Below, piece after piece: positions 6,386 through 13,001 of a DNA stretch of 17,123 nucleotides; position 1 is the first letter of the stretch; the number at the start of each line of letters is the position of its first letter. Below the pieces are notes generated by a model. The model was given only the letters and a program-made list of their open reading frames with translations. It had not been told where the DNA came from and ran no database searches. Origin of the DNA: Hafnia paralvei ATCC 29927 (GTDB lineage Bacteria; Pseudomonadota; Gammaproteobacteria; Enterobacterales; Enterobacteriaceae); contig NZ_LXET01000065.1 of the NCBI RefSeq assembly GCF_001655005.1, positions 1 to 17,123 on the forward strand. Reading direction: 5' to 3'. Position numbers and translations under genes: made by a program.

Positions 6386-6922
6386 ATGGCGAGCAAAGGC
6401 GTTAATAAAGTGATTTTAGTGGGACATTTAGGCCAAGAACCCGAAGTACGCTACATGCCGAACGGTGGCGCAGTTGCCAATTTGTCACTGGCTACCTCAG
6501 AAACATGGCGCGATAAGCAAACGGGCGAACAAAAAGAAAAAACCGAATGGCATCGCGTTGTGGTGTTTGGCAAGTTGGCTGAAATCGCAGGGGAATATCT
6601 GCAAAAAGGTTCGCAAATCTACATCGAGGGCGCTTTACAGACCCGCAAATGGACAGACACACAGGGCATTGAGCGTTACACCACGGAAATTATCGTCAAC
6701 GTGGGCGGCACAATGCAAATGTTGGGCAATCGTCGTGAAGCCAACCCAACCCCAGCCCCAGCCCCGCAGACCAGCGGTCAGCCACAACAACAGGCAGCAG
6801 CTCCCGCAGCTAAAAAAGACGGCAAAGGCAAAAAGTCCAAGGCCGCCGCTCAGCCGGAACCTCAGCCGCCACAGACGGGGGAATTCCCGCCGATGGATTA
6901 TGACGATTCGATCCCATTCTAG
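6386..6922 (+). CDS. ssb: Plasmid single-stranded DNA-binding protein
   Basis: SSB coats single-stranded DNA; plasmid copies support the incoming strand and help control RecA loading. The N terminus MASKGVNKVILVGHLGQEPEVRY and the OB-fold pattern through about residue 112 match E. coli SSB closely. A Pro/Gln/Ala/Lys-rich linker follows, and the protein ends in the acidic tip MDYDDSIPF that binds partner enzymes (E. coli MDFDDDIPF). Length 178 matches the chromosomal protein. Two tandem ATGs exist (6383, 6386); AAGGAG at 6373-6378 gives better spacing to 6386, which also yields the family start. It heads the ssb-DUF905-parB-psiB-psiA operon behind an Frpo-like module. Confidence 0.97.
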   Translation: MASKGVNKVILVGHLGQEPEVRYMPNGGAVANLSLATSETWRDKQTGEQKEKTEWHRVVVFGKLAEIAGEYLQKGSQIYIEGALQTRKWTDTQGIERYTTEIIVNVGGTMQMLGNRREANPTPAPAPQTSGQPQQQAAAPAAKKDGKGKKSKAAAQPEPQPPQTGEFPPMDYDDSIPF

Positions 6923-6930
6923 GATTTACC

Positions 6931-6950
6931 AGCCCTGCGAGAGCAGGGCT
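6931..6950 (+). other. Intercistronic hairpin with GAGA loop
   Basis: Perfect 8-bp stem AGCCCTGC / GCAGGGCT closed by GAGA, a GNRA-type tetraloop, between ssb and the DUF905 gene. No T-run follows. Confidence 0.8.
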
Positions 6951-6967
6951 TAAACAGGAGAAATACG

Positions 6968-7213
6968 ATGTCAGACATTACCGAGGCCAAGCCATTAAAG
7001 TCCCTGTCCGATGGCACCTTCACCCGCGAACACGCAGTAGAGGTCGCCGCGCAGTATGAGAACGTCGCTATCGAAGACGATCAGGGGACGCACTTTCGTC
7101 TAGTGGTTCGTAAGAATGGTGAAATGGTCTGGCGTACATGGAATTTTGAACCGGAGGGCGCGTATTGGCTTAACCGCTACATCGTAAATTATGGCATCCG
7201 TAAAACGCAGTAA
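6968..7213 (+). CDS. DUF905 family protein
   Basis: The 81-residue product contains GTFTREHAVEVAAQYENVAIEDDQ and then THFRLVVRKNGEMVWRTWNF with a C-terminal LNRYIVNYGI. This is the pattern of DUF905, a small family found between ssb and the parB-like gene in F- and IncI-type leading regions. Function is unknown; the fold is probably small alpha/beta with no membrane segment. AGGAG lies 8 bases before the ATG. It sits 45 bases after ssb (with a hairpin between) and is clearly part of the same operon. Confidence 0.85.
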   Translation: MSDITEAKPLKSLSDGTFTREHAVEVAAQYENVAIEDDQGTHFRLVVRKNGEMVWRTWNFEPEGAYWLNRYIVNYGIRKTQ

Positions 7214-7226
7214 GCAGTAAGTGAGG

Positions 7227-7249
7227 TGCCGGACGGTGGGCGTCCGGCA
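7227..7249 (+). other. Intercistronic hairpin
   Basis: Perfect 9-bp stem TGCCGGACG / CGTCCGGCA with loop GTGGG, between the DUF905 and parB-like genes. No T-run follows. Confidence 0.8.
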
Positions 7250-7283
7250 GACAATCATCAATAACTTGATAGGAGTATCAACT

Positions 7284-9329
7284 ATGTCAGTGACCAATGC
7301 TAAATCAACCCGTAATGCGAGTAAAGCGAGCAAGAAAACTGCCCCAGCGGCACAGGCCGAAGCAGCTAACACCGCGCTGCGTGATATTCCCGTTTCTATA
7401 ATTACCGTAAGTTCACTCGTCCATTCGACGCTGAACGTGCGTAAACAAGCCCCTGATGCAGCCAAACTGGCAGAGCTTGCCGAGAGCATTAAAGCGGTTG
7501 GGGTTTTGCAGAATCTGGTGGCGTTTGAACAGCCAGATGGCCTGTTAGGTGTCGCCGCAGGGGGACGCCGTTTAGCCGCCCTGCAACAGTTATTAGCGGC
7601 GGGAGATATCGATAATGGCTATCTCGTTCCGGTCAAAGTGGTATCTGAGGATATGGCGGTGACGCTGTCACTAACAGAAAACAGCCATCGTGAGGATACG
7701 CACCCCGCCGACCAAATCCGTGCGTTTATGACGCTCAGTGAGTCCGGCAAAAACCCCGCGCAAATCGGCAGTGTGCTCGGCTATACCACGCGCCATGTGC
7801 AGAAATGCCTACGGTTAGCGGGGATGGCTCCAGCGTTACTTGAGGCACTGGCCACCGATACTATCAACCTCGATCAGCTGCAAGCTCTATCCGCTAACGA
7901 AGACCATCAGCGCCAGTTAAACGTATGGCAGAACGCGCTGGCGGGATATTCTTATGAGCAACGACCGGATGCGCTGCGTCGTGAGGTGTTGTGTGATGAA
8001 ATCTCCGCCGAAAACAACATTCAGCTAAACTTTGTCGGGCGCGAGGCTTACGAGCAAGCGGGTGGCGATTTTCGCTATGACCTGTTTACCGATGAGGGCT
8101 TTATTACTGATCCCGCATTACTGGAACGATTGACGCGTGAAAAACTTCACGCAGAGGCAAAAGAGATTGCCGACGCCGAGGGCTGGAAGTGGTCAGAAGG
8201 CCGTTTGTCAAAGGTGCGCAATTACGGCGAAGATGCGCAGCAGTATCGCTTAGAAACACAGCCTGACGCCGATTTGACCGCACAAGAACTGATTCAAATT
8301 GCCGAGTGGGAAGCGGAACGAAACGCGCTTGCTGATACGGATGAAAATTTCGACCGTGTTATGCAACTCAATGAAAACATTGAGATGCTCACAGAACAGG
8401 CCGAAAACCGCGCATGGCTTTATGTTGATCGCATTCGAGGCGGTGTCGTGGCCTCGCTGACGGATGGCGTTCTCTATATCCAGCGTGGTGTGATGCTGCG
8501 CATTGAGGCCGATAATACGGCGAACGTATCCGAGGACACCCAGCAAGAGCCGTTAGTTATCAATAAAAATGTCGATAACGAAAGCCCACGCGAACCCGTT
8601 GAGGCTATCAGTCTTCCTCTGCTGACAAAAATGTCATCTGAACGCACTCTTGCGGTACAAGCTGCCTTGTTATTACAGCCTGAAAAAGCGCTGGCGCTGC
8701 TCGCTTGGCGCTTGTGTACGCATGTGTATTTAGGATGCACAACGACTCGCCACCCGTTCGTGATCGGCTTGACCGTGTCACATTATTCTCTGACGGATAA
8801 TGCGCCATCGGGTGAGGAAGGAATGGCCTACATTACGTTGATGCAAGAAAAAGCACGGCTGGAAGCGCTCTTACCAGAAGGTTGGGAGAAAGACTTTATC
8901 ACCTTCTTTACGCTGGATAACTCTGTTCTCATGGCGCTGATGGCATATTGCACCGCATGCTCGGTTGATGGTGTTCAGACCCGCGACATGGGGCATACAT
9001 CACGCAGTCCGCTCGATACGCTTGAAACTGCTCTTGATTTCCATATGCGCGATTGGTGGCAACCGACGAAAGCAAACTTCTTCGATCATCTGAAAAAACC
9101 GCAAATCATTGATGCCTTGAACGAAGCAGGGCAGACAGGTGCCGCGCGTGACGCCGACAAGATGAAAAAAGGCGATGCCGCCGAACTGGCTGAAAGCAAA
9201 ATGGGGAGTAATCGCTGGGTTCCTGCTTGGATGTGTACGCCCGATGCACAAAAGCCCGCATCTGATGCACAAAACAGCGTATCTGATGCACAGAACGACG
9301 TTGATACTCATATCGCGAACGCCGCCTAA
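7284..9329 (+). CDS. Orphan ParB/RepB/Spo0J-like leading-region protein (681 aa)
   Basis: The ATG at 7284 is chosen for its AGGAG upstream site; an earlier in-frame start (7221) lies inside the hairpin region. After a Ser/Lys/Ala-rich tail comes a ParB N-terminal CTPase/nuclease-like domain (about residues 35-140), with a GGRRLAAL version of the GERRxxA box (93-100) and TENSHRED (131-138). A helix-turn-helix, NPAQIGSVLGYTTRHVQKCL, follows at about 157-176. The remaining 500 residues are a long extension seen in F/IncI leading-region homologues of about 650 aa. There is no parA neighbour, so ordinary partition is unlikely; the role is unknown. The C terminus carries three 21-bp tandem repeats encoding DAQ units (9243-9305). 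Confidence 0.9.
   Translation: MSVTNAKSTRNASKASKKTAPAAQAEAANTALRDIPVSIITVSSLVHSTLNVRKQAPDAAKLAELAESIKAVGVLQNLVAFEQPDGLLGVAAGGRRLAALQQLLAAGDIDNGYLVPVKVVSEDMAVTLSLTENSHREDTHPADQIRAFMTLSESGKNPAQIGSVLGYTTRHVQKCLRLAGMAPALLEALATDTINLDQLQALSANEDHQRQLNVWQNALAGYSYEQRPDALRREVLCDEISAENNIQLNFVGREAYEQAGGDFRYDLFTDEGFITDPALLERLTREKLHAEAKEIADAEGWKWSEGRLSKVRNYGEDAQQYRLETQPDADLTAQELIQIAEWEAERNALADTDENFDRVMQLNENIEMLTEQAENRAWLYVDRIRGGVVASLTDGVLYIQRGVMLRIEADNTANVSEDTQQEPLVINKNVDNESPREPVEAISLPLLTKMSSERTLAVQAALLLQPEKALALLAWRLCTHVYLGCTTTRHPFVIGLTVSHYSLTDNAPSGEEGMAYITLMQEKARLEALLPEGWEKDFITFFTLDNSVLMALMAYCTACSVDGVQTRDMGHTSRSPLDTLETALDFHMRDWWQPTKANFFDHLKKPQIIDALNEAGQTGAARDADKMKKGDAAELAESKMGSNRWVPAWMCTPDAQKPASDAQNSVSDAQNDVDTHIANAA
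9243..9305 (+). repeat. Three 21-bp tandem repeats in parB-like gene
   Basis: Units start with GATGCACA at 9243, 9264 and 9285 and encode DAQKPAS, DAQNSVS and DAQNDVD. They keep the frame and form a low-complexity tail just before the stop. Confidence 0.8.
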
Positions 9330-9337
9330 CTTGGAGA

Positions 9338-9357
9338 CGCTGCCCGAAAGGGCAGCG
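9338..9357 (+). other. Intercistronic hairpin with GAAA loop upstream of psiB
   Basis: Perfect 8-bp stem CGCTGCCC / GGGCAGCG closed by a GAAA tetraloop. GGAG at 9333-9336 lies on its 5' side, while the psiB ATG is at 9367 with no good Shine-Dalgarno sequence in between. If the hairpin folds, GGAG comes to about 10 bases from the ATG, so the hairpin may set psiB translation. Confidence 0.65.
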
Positions 9358-9366
9358 GTTTAAAAC

Positions 9367-9768
9367 ATGAAATTTATTGGAACGTTGTTAAGAAAATCCG
9401 AGTTAGACGCGATGAGCGCTGACGAACTGGAACAGTTCGCCGAACGCGGTCAGGACTATCGGCATGTGCTGTCGTGTTCTGTATTGAATATTTTAAAAGT
9501 ACCGCAGGGATGTGTCGTTGAAGCTGAATACGGCAGCGAGTTTGGCGGGCTATATCCCGTTACGCTAAGGATTGCGCCAGAAGGTGAGTCGCCAGAGGCG
9601 GAGTGGTACGTATCGAGTGCAGGAACAGAGTGTGATGGATGGTCTGTTTGCCGAGTTGATAGCGCCGGTCAAGTCGTTGACCTGTACTTTGATGTACATT
9701 TTCAGCCCGATCATCTTAACGCTCTGTTGGCAAAAGAAGCCCAGCACTATCAGGAGGTGGCAGCGTGA
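9367..9768 (+). CDS. psiB: PsiB, plasmid SOS inhibition protein
   Basis: PsiB binds free RecA and delays nucleation on single-stranded DNA, suppressing the SOS response while the plasmid strand enters. The 133-residue product carries the family signature EYGSEFGGLYPV (about residues 57-68) and has similar length to F PsiB (144 aa). It directly follows the parB-like gene and overlaps psiA (GTGA), the classic psiB-psiA arrangement. The Shine-Dalgarno is unusual: GGAG lies beyond a GAAA hairpin. The N-terminal third differs from F PsiB, as expected for a distant member. Confidence 0.92.
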   Translation: MKFIGTLLRKSELDAMSADELEQFAERGQDYRHVLSCSVLNILKVPQGCVVEAEYGSEFGGLYPVTLRIAPEGESPEAEWYVSSAGTECDGWSVCRVDSAGQVVDLYFDVHFQPDHLNALLAKEAQHYQEVAA

Positions 9769-10490
9769 TCCCTAATCATCTTGCACTCATTCCGCATAAC
9801 GTCCATCAGTTTGCGGCAACGCAGGCCATCATCGATGTCGAACGCAAGCAGCTGCGCGGCACGCAACTCGGACAACATCCTTATGCGCGAGCTTTGTTCC
9901 GGCACTTACGCGGCGGCGCAATGCGGATCACTGCCAAAGATATTCGCTTTGCAGCCGGTGACTATTCGCCAAAAGAGCGGGGCGGGGCGTCCAAGTCGGA
10001 CTATATCGCCGCCCTCGACAAACTGATAGAGACGCGAGGGATGGATTGCCCGCTGCCGCTGTCGGGCAGCGCGGTTAAGCAGTATTTTCCCGATGAGCAT
10101 TACCGACTATCAGAACGAAAAAATAGACAATGGGAACTGCGGTTTGCCCGTGTCGATAAAATTGAAGCCAAACAGCGCCAGCAAAAGCGCCGCCGCTATC
10201 AAACACAGGTGGCGCAGGCACAGATTGAGCTGGCGTTTACTACGCCGAGTGAGCTAGTAGCGTGGTATAAACGCCAAGAACGGCAGGGGATTTTCGATGA
10301 CGATCTCATTGAATGCGTCCATGCCTGGAGTCAACGTTTCTGCGGTGTACGTAGCCAGGTATTTTTATCAGGACAACCTTTGTGGGCGGTGCTTAACGAT
10401 ATGCATGACGAGCTCGAGAGCCGAACCCCCGTTGAGCAATGGCTGGATACCTTGTTACTGCCTAACAAACTTATGCATCGGGCGTGCTGA
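9765..10490 (+). CDS. psiA: PsiA, plasmid SOS inhibition protein A
   Basis: PsiA is the partner gene of psiB in F- and IncI-type leading regions; its biochemical role is not well established. The 241-residue product is close to the F length (about 239) and shows matching stretches HPYARALFRHLRGG (about 38-51), a charged helix with KQRQQKRRRY, and QAQIELAFTTPSELVAWY, like the AQAEIELAFHSPE segment of F PsiA. The start is GTG at 9765, overlapping the psiB stop, with AGGAGG at 9752-9757. It ends the ssb operon ahead of a terminator shared with the convergent regulator gene. Confidence 0.9.
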   Translation: MIPNHLALIPHNVHQFAATQAIIDVERKQLRGTQLGQHPYARALFRHLRGGAMRITAKDIRFAAGDYSPKERGGASKSDYIAALDKLIETRGMDCPLPLSGSAVKQYFPDEHYRLSERKNRQWELRFARVDKIEAKQRQQKRRRYQTQVAQAQIELAFTTPSELVAWYKRQERQGIFDDDLIECVHAWSQRFCGVRSQVFLSGQPLWAVLNDMHDELESRTPVEQWLDTLLLPNKLMHRAC

Positions 10491-10508
10491 CAACCATAAC
10501 TGCCGTCT

Positions 10509-10563
10509 GGGACGGATGAATTAAGCTGCCTGCAAGCAGGCAGCGCTTAACATCGTCCCTTTT
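10509..10563 (+). terminator. Terminator between psiA and the XRE regulator
   Basis: Outer arms GGGACGGATG / CATCGTCCC (10509-10518 with 10551-10559) enclose a strong inner stem GCTGCCTGC / GCAGGCAGC (10525-10544). TTTT follows at 10560-10563. The element overlaps the end of the leftward regulator gene and probably stops transcription from psiA. Confidence 0.7.
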
Positions 10564-10729
10564 CCGCTCTTGCTGTTAATGCTTCCGTGGCCAACTCAAC
10601 TATCTTTTCTATTTCTTTGCGACTTTCATAACGCTTGTAAGTTCTTAGGCTAATGCCCAATTCTTCGGCTGCTCTCTCTTGATCCCATCCAAAACCACGA
10701 CGCCATAAACGAAGCTCAAAACCCGTCAT
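10547..10729 (-). CDS. Small XRE-type helix-turn-helix regulator (60 aa)
   Basis: The 60-residue product MTGFELRLWRRGFGW then DQERAAEELGISLRTYKRYE is a Cro/CI-type helix-turn-helix covering nearly the whole protein, with a short C-terminal helix. It is leftward, opposite to almost all its neighbours, and therefore would not be read from the incoming strand. Two similar 19-bp near-palindromes (10744-10762 and 10808-10826) lie just upstream, the first at its own putative -10 (TATAAA on the minus strand, 10761-10766). It probably represses itself and perhaps the rightward transcript toward 11325. Comparable small regulators occur in enterobacterial phages and plasmids. Confidence 0.85.
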   Translation of the reverse strand: MTGFELRLWRRGFGWDQERAAEELGISLRTYKRYESRKEIEKIVELATEALTARAEKGRC

Positions 10730-10743
10730 TTTTGTCTCTCTAA

Positions 10744-10762
10744 AAGTGCCATTTTGTCACTT
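10744..10762. promoter_or_regulatory. Operator O1 for XRE regulator
   Basis: AAGTGCCATTTTGTCACTT is a near-perfect dyad (AAGTG...CACTT), centred next to the putative -10 of the leftward regulator gene. Its reverse complement matches O2 at 17 of 19 bases. Confidence 0.7.
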
Positions 10763-10807
10763 TATACTAATTAAATTAATGTGATTTGCAATTTTTAATG
10801 CATTGTA

Positions 10808-10826
10808 AAGTGCCAAAATGACACTT
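10808..10826. promoter_or_regulatory. Operator O2 for XRE regulator
   Basis: AAGTGCCAAAATGACACTT repeats the dyad of O1, 64 bp away. A possible rightward -10 (TATGAT, 10833-10838) with a weak -35 (GTGCCA, 10810-10815) overlaps it, so a bound repressor would block rightward transcription toward 11325. Promoter assignment is tentative. Confidence 0.65.
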
Positions 10827-10838
10827 AATTAATATGAT

Positions 10839-11324
10839 AATTCGTCATGTGCGACGTCATTTTTAAAGACTTACCCCCTAGGGCGTCTCCTTCGGACCGC
10901 GCGCTCGTGCTACGCACAGAGCCAGTCTGCGCCTGTCTCTGCCCATACGGGCTTCCCTCGCATGACGCAACCCCGTCGCTTGCATGGCCTTGCGGCCAGC
11001 CGCTTTCACTGCCCGACAGTTATCTGTCGGGCGCTAAGGCAGCCAGATGAATCTGGCTTTTCCGTGTCACCTTCCACCTTGCGCCGTCTACGTTTCCTTT
11101 TTGCAGATCAGCCTGCGTCACGGGACCTGAAAGTCAACAGGCCGCGCAAGCGCTGGCCGTATTAATTTTTGTCCTCTCAAGTTCGTCTCAAAAATGAACA
11201 CGTCCCCTGTGGACTTTCACGCCGCGCGTGTCGCTGACCGTCTTCCTGCAAAAACGCCACGCAGCCGGTTCTACCGGTTCGGAATGACACCAGAAAGAAG
11301 CCAGAGGCTTCAAAGGAGAAATCT
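10839..11324 (+). promoter_or_regulatory. Frpo-like module before unknown 120-aa gene
   Basis: This is a gene-free region; the 67-codon reading starting at 10847 runs through the conserved structures and lacks support. From 11001 to 11324 it is the relative of 6054-6385. It contains GCCCGACAG / CTGTCGGGC (11011-11032), AGCCAGAT / ATCTGGCT followed by T (11041-11061), the main stem 11115-11122 with 11227-11234 and 11130-11141 with 11206-11217, then CCGGT / ACCGG (11265-11277) and GAAGCC / GGCTTC (11297-11311) before the ribosome binding site. The part 10850-11000 is GC-rich, with one short hairpin (TGGCC / GGCCA near 10985-10998). Confidence 0.7.
11041..11061 (+). terminator. Terminator-like hairpin inside the second Frpo-like module
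   Basis: AGCCAGAT / ATCTGGCT, an 8-bp stem with loop GA, runs into a short T-run. The equivalent in the ssb module (6093-6110) has G-C in place of the outermost A-T pair. It may stop read-through so that only the downstream single-strand promoter drives the genes. Confidence 0.5.
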
Positions 11325-11687
11325 ATGTATCAGACGCTCAACTACACAAGTACCGATCGCATGTTGTGGGATGCCGAGGCCGAACATGCCTACTGGCTTG
11401 CGCAAGAAAAAAAATCAATTACTGCGCCCGTAGAAATCAGCGTAGCGGCCTTTCACGACGCCGCAGGGCGCTATTTATCGGCTAACTGGATGTATTTTTT
11501 TGATGAGAACACAGACAGCGAATCATTTATGAGTGCTGACATGGTGTGCGGGAATGTGACGGATATTTATGTGCGAGTGGGGGCGCGTTACTTCCATTTT
11601 TGTGATCGCGAATCCTGCACCCATCAGGCCATTCTTCAACGTATTACACAGGAGGTATTAGCGAAAAATACGAACGTACAGATGTAA
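11325..11687 (+). CDS. Unknown protein (120 aa) behind Frpo-like module
   Basis: I do not recognise this family. The ATG at 11325 follows AAAGGAG. The 120 residues look globular and mixed alpha/beta: VEISVAAFHDAAGRYLSANWMYFF, an acidic turn DENTDSES, then VTDIYVRVGARYFHFCDRESC. Several Cys and His in the second half (HFCDRESCTH) could bind metal or form a structural cluster, but this is only suggestive. No signal peptide or membrane helix is seen. It is the first gene after an Frpo-like module and so should be made very early during transfer, like ssb and ardA. That placement makes an anti-defence or establishment role worth testing. Confidence 0.75.
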   Translation: MYQTLNYTSTDRMLWDAEAEHAYWLAQEKKSITAPVEISVAAFHDAAGRYLSANWMYFFDENTDSESFMSADMVCGNVTDIYVRVGARYFHFCDRESCTHQAILQRITQEVLAKNTNVQM

Positions 11688-11709
11688 AAAAAGCAGGCTT
11701 TCGCCTGCT
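11686..11709 (-). terminator. Intrinsic-terminator-like hairpin, antisense orientation
   Basis: AGCAGGC / GCCTGCT (7-bp stem, loop TTTC on the top strand) is preceded by a run of A that becomes TTTTTTT on the minus strand. As a terminator it would act on leftward transcripts, though no leftward gene is near. On the rightward mRNA it is simply another intercistronic hairpin. Confidence 0.5.
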
Positions 11710-11774
11710 CTCTCATGCTGGTTTTGACCGTATCAAAGATAAACCAGCTTCAATCAATACATGGAGATTTAACC

Positions 11775-12011
11775 ATGAAAACTGAAGTCACGATTATTGC
11801 GCCTTGTGCGGCGCATGTAAAGCAAAAACAGCAAAAACGTGTTTACCACGAAGACATTTCACCGCAGGCCATTGCGCCCGCGTTGAAATCCTTTGGGCGG
11901 CACATTGTGAAACAACAACGTCGCCGCCAGTCGGTCAGGGTTCCCGCTATGCGTGGGAGTGATTGGGGGCAATTGTTGCGCGCCCTCGAATTAAAACGGG
12001 CTTTCGCCTGA
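11775..12011 (+). CDS. Small basic unknown protein (78 aa)
   Basis: The ATG at 11775 has GGAGATT upstream. The reading frame extends further left, but without a ribosome binding site. The product is 78 residues and strongly basic: VKQKQQKRVYHED, then HIVKQQRRRQSVRVPAMRGSDWGQLLRALELKRA. The charge suggests nucleic-acid binding, but there is no recognisable fold. It lies between the unknown 120-aa gene and the DUF4942 gene with hairpins on both sides, and is probably in the same transcript. Nothing more specific can be said. Confidence 0.65.
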   Translation: MKTEVTIIAPCAAHVKQKQQKRVYHEDISPQAIAPALKSFGRHIVKQQRRRQSVRVPAMRGSDWGQLLRALELKRAFA

Positions 12012-12020
12012 TTTAACTTT

Positions 12021-12046
12021 CCGCCTCATGCATAAGCATGAGGCGG
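12021..12046 (+). other. Intercistronic hairpin
   Basis: Perfect 11-bp stem CCGCCTCATGC / GCATGAGGCGG with loop ATAA, between the 78-aa gene and the DUF4942 gene. Followed by TTCTCTG, so at best a weak terminator. Confidence 0.8.
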
Positions 12047-12077
12047 TTCTCTGACACGACGAATAGAGGCATGATTT

Positions 12078-12956
12078 ATGCAAAATACGGTTTTATCCCT
12101 TCATCATGGTGTAACTGATTCGATTTACATGGATTCCAGCACAGAGCAGGCAGGTGGCTTGATCCCATCAGTGGAAATCGATCGCATTATTTCTATACGT
12201 GCCGAAGGATTGAAAAAGTATGCGGATGGACTGGCGATGTTGCATGACGCCAAGGCGTTGTTCTTATCGGTCAGTGGTGATCTCTCTACTGTTAACTTTG
12301 GGCAATGCGTTTTCGATGCCGTTCGCTGGGAATCAAATCCAAAACGTGACGACAAGGTGATTAAAAAAGGTATTGATGTTGATATATGGCAATACCTCAT
12401 GAATGAAACAGGCATGATCACTTTGATGAGTAGTAAGCAACAAGATGCATGGGAAAAGCAGTTACATAGTGATGACATGCCAGAAATCACCCTTGAGACG
12501 GTTATCGCAACCTTTACACAGTTGAATGCAAGCAAAAGTGATACGTTTGAGCAAGGTGTTATTGACGTGTTTCGCGCGTTATCATGGGACTATAAAACGA
12601 ATAACCCGTGTCGTTTAGGTAAGAAAATTATTGTTTCACGTCTGCTTGAAACGTGGGGGAAAGGTTACACAAAAGCAACTTGTAGCAGCGTTGCAAAACT
12701 GGATGATTTGGCGAAACCATTCTACGTATTAGAGGGAAAACCAGTACCAGATTACCGCGTTGCAGATGGTGCAAATTTCACTTTATTTTATGACAATCAT
12801 GGTTTCTCTGGTGAAGTCTATGAAGGGGAATATTTTTTCGTGAAGTACCATAAAAATGGTAATGGTCACATTGTATTTAAGCGCCCAGAGTTGGTGGATA
12901 AAATTAACGATATTGTTTCACGCCGCTACCCTGACATGCTACCAGAGCGTGTATGA
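12078..12956 (+). CDS. DUF4942 domain-containing protein (292 aa)
   Basis: The central pattern WQYLMNETGMITLMSSKQQDAWEKQL, the segment FEQGVIDVFRALSWDYKTNNPCRLGKKIIV and the C-terminal YEGEYFFVKYHKNGNGHIVFKRPELVDKIN match what I recall of DUF4942. This family is found on enterobacterial mobile elements, sometimes with or fused to DNA methyltransferases; its role is unknown. AGAGG lies 8 bases before the ATG. Base composition is more AT-rich than in the ssb operon genes. It is the last rightward gene before oriT, hence the first full gene to enter the recipient if the inferred transfer direction is right. A strong terminator follows. Confidence 0.75.
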   Translation: MQNTVLSLHHGVTDSIYMDSSTEQAGGLIPSVEIDRIISIRAEGLKKYADGLAMLHDAKALFLSVSGDLSTVNFGQCVFDAVRWESNPKRDDKVIKKGIDVDIWQYLMNETGMITLMSSKQQDAWEKQLHSDDMPEITLETVIATFTQLNASKSDTFEQGVIDVFRALSWDYKTNNPCRLGKKIIVSRLLETWGKGYTKATCSSVAKLDDLAKPFYVLEGKPVPDYRVADGANFTLFYDNHGFSGEVYEGEYFFVKYHKNGNGHIVFKRPELVDKINDIVSRRYPDMLPERV

Positions 12957-12964
12957 TAGACGCG

Positions 12965-12992
12965 AAAGCAGAGTTGATGCTCTGCTTTTTTT
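12965..12992 (+). terminator. Intrinsic terminator after DUF4942 gene
   Basis: AAAGCAGAG / CTCTGCTTT (9 bp, loop TTGATG) with a seven-base T-run (12986-12992). Closes the rightward leading-region transcription before oriT. Confidence 0.9.
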
Positions 12993-13001
12993 ATTTCCCT
13001 G

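Noticed and set aside
7221..7283. Upstream in-frame start of the parB-like gene
   Set aside because: The 21 extra codons cover the intercistronic hairpin, and there is no Shine-Dalgarno. The ATG at 7284 has AGGAG at good spacing.
9000..9311. 103-codon leftward frame inside the parB-like gene with Cys/Ile repeats
   Set aside because: It is the antisense of the DAQ tandem repeats and flanking coding sequence; the parB-like frame on the other strand is clearly real.
10847..11050. 67-codon rightward reading frame after the XRE operators
   Set aside because: It runs through the conserved CGCTTTCACTGCC hairpin module and has no clear Shine-Dalgarno. Composition is Pro/Ser/Leu-rich, as expected of a shadow frame in GC-rich structured DNA.
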